NCBI GenBank assembly: GCA_965228975.1
Contig: OZ245851.1
Location: forward strand, 1,674,001 to 1,738,000
Length of the DNA: 64,000 nt
Source: JAJFJD01 sp965228975
GTDB lineage: Bacteria; Pseudomonadota; Alphaproteobacteria; UBA8366
Direction of reading: 5' to 3'
Of the stretch, positions 63,963-64,000 are shown piece by piece. A program made the position numbers and the translations under genes. Each line of letters opens with the position of its first letter. Within the stretch, counting starts at the first letter, position 1. The notes under the pieces were generated by a model that did no database searches, had not been told where the DNA came from, and saw nothing but the letters and a program-made list of their open reading frames with translations.

Positions 63963-64000
63963 ACAGGCTCCGCCCCCCTTCCCAGTTCTTCTTATTCAGC

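Overview
The window is a GC-rich, almost fully coding stretch of an alphaproteobacterial chromosome. Several local gene orders point to that class, most plausibly a Rhodospirillales-like lineage: dusB-ntrB-ntrC-ntrY-ntrX, hfq-hflX, eno-ftsB-pdhA-pdhB-pdhC-lpd-lipA with a lipoyl domain on PdhB, a fused ispDF, and the ppiD-trpE / trpG-trpD arrangement. kdsA, rlpA, mltB and dacC show a Gram-negative envelope. No tRNA, rRNA, insertion sequence, prophage or CRISPR array was found. No taxon can be fixed from the sequence alone.

Layout. 1-7542: tryptophan entry genes (trpD cut by the window edge, trpG, and a separate trpE behind a PpiD-type foldase gene), a crotonase-family gene and a divergent polysaccharide deacetylase. 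7783-13529: tpiA, secG, pyrG, kdsA, eno, ftsB. 13790-20852: the pyruvate dehydrogenase cluster with an inserted cupin gene, then lipA and a coenzyme Q-binding START-like protein. 21195-24036: a lone XRE regulator facing cinA-pgpA-ispDF. 24153-33819: a CcsA-like membrane protein, the nitrogen-regulation operon and trkA. 33877-37186: a D-amino-acid aminotransferase-like gene, a HAD phosphatase, hfq and hflX. 37183-39330: groESL with a CIRCE element and a strong terminator. 39355-44906: a mixed metabolic set (inositol monophosphatase family, 3-hydroxyisobutyrate dehydrogenase family, DUF3095, mazG, gamma-glutamyltransferase family). 45007-49880: the accessory-looking part. It holds a small ribbon-helix-helix-like protein, a split TPP-dependent decarboxylase, a TfdA-like dioxygenase, an unrecognised GNAT-like protein and two tandem PAS-like paralogues. 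49881-58415: the mltB-rlpA-dacC-tmk-holB-metG-tatD-MBL run on the minus strand. 58461-63962: a complete branched-chain amino-acid type ABC transporter.

How the genes work together. Enolase feeds phosphoenolpyruvate and pyruvate towards the PDH complex. LipA makes the lipoyl cofactor carried by PdhB and PdhC. NtrBC and NtrYX are two sensor/regulator pairs for nitrogen or redox status, placed beside TrkA. The minus-strand envelope and DNA-metabolism genes overlap by a few bases, which suggests translational coupling.

The least explained parts are: (i) the trpG leader, which has a terminator-like hairpin, a 17-codon overlapping upstream ORF and no ribosome binding site; (ii) the 45-50 kb block, where a decarboxylase pair, a TfdA-like oxygenase and a small putative DNA-binding protein with an 8-bp inverted repeat upstream may form a catabolic cassette, followed by a convergent antisense overlap and a PAS-like gene pair; (iii) the DUF3095 protein with nucleotide-cyclase-like aspartates; (iv) the XRE regulator whose promoter -10 lies inside an imperfect palindrome. 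These are inferences from reading the sequence; no database search was run.
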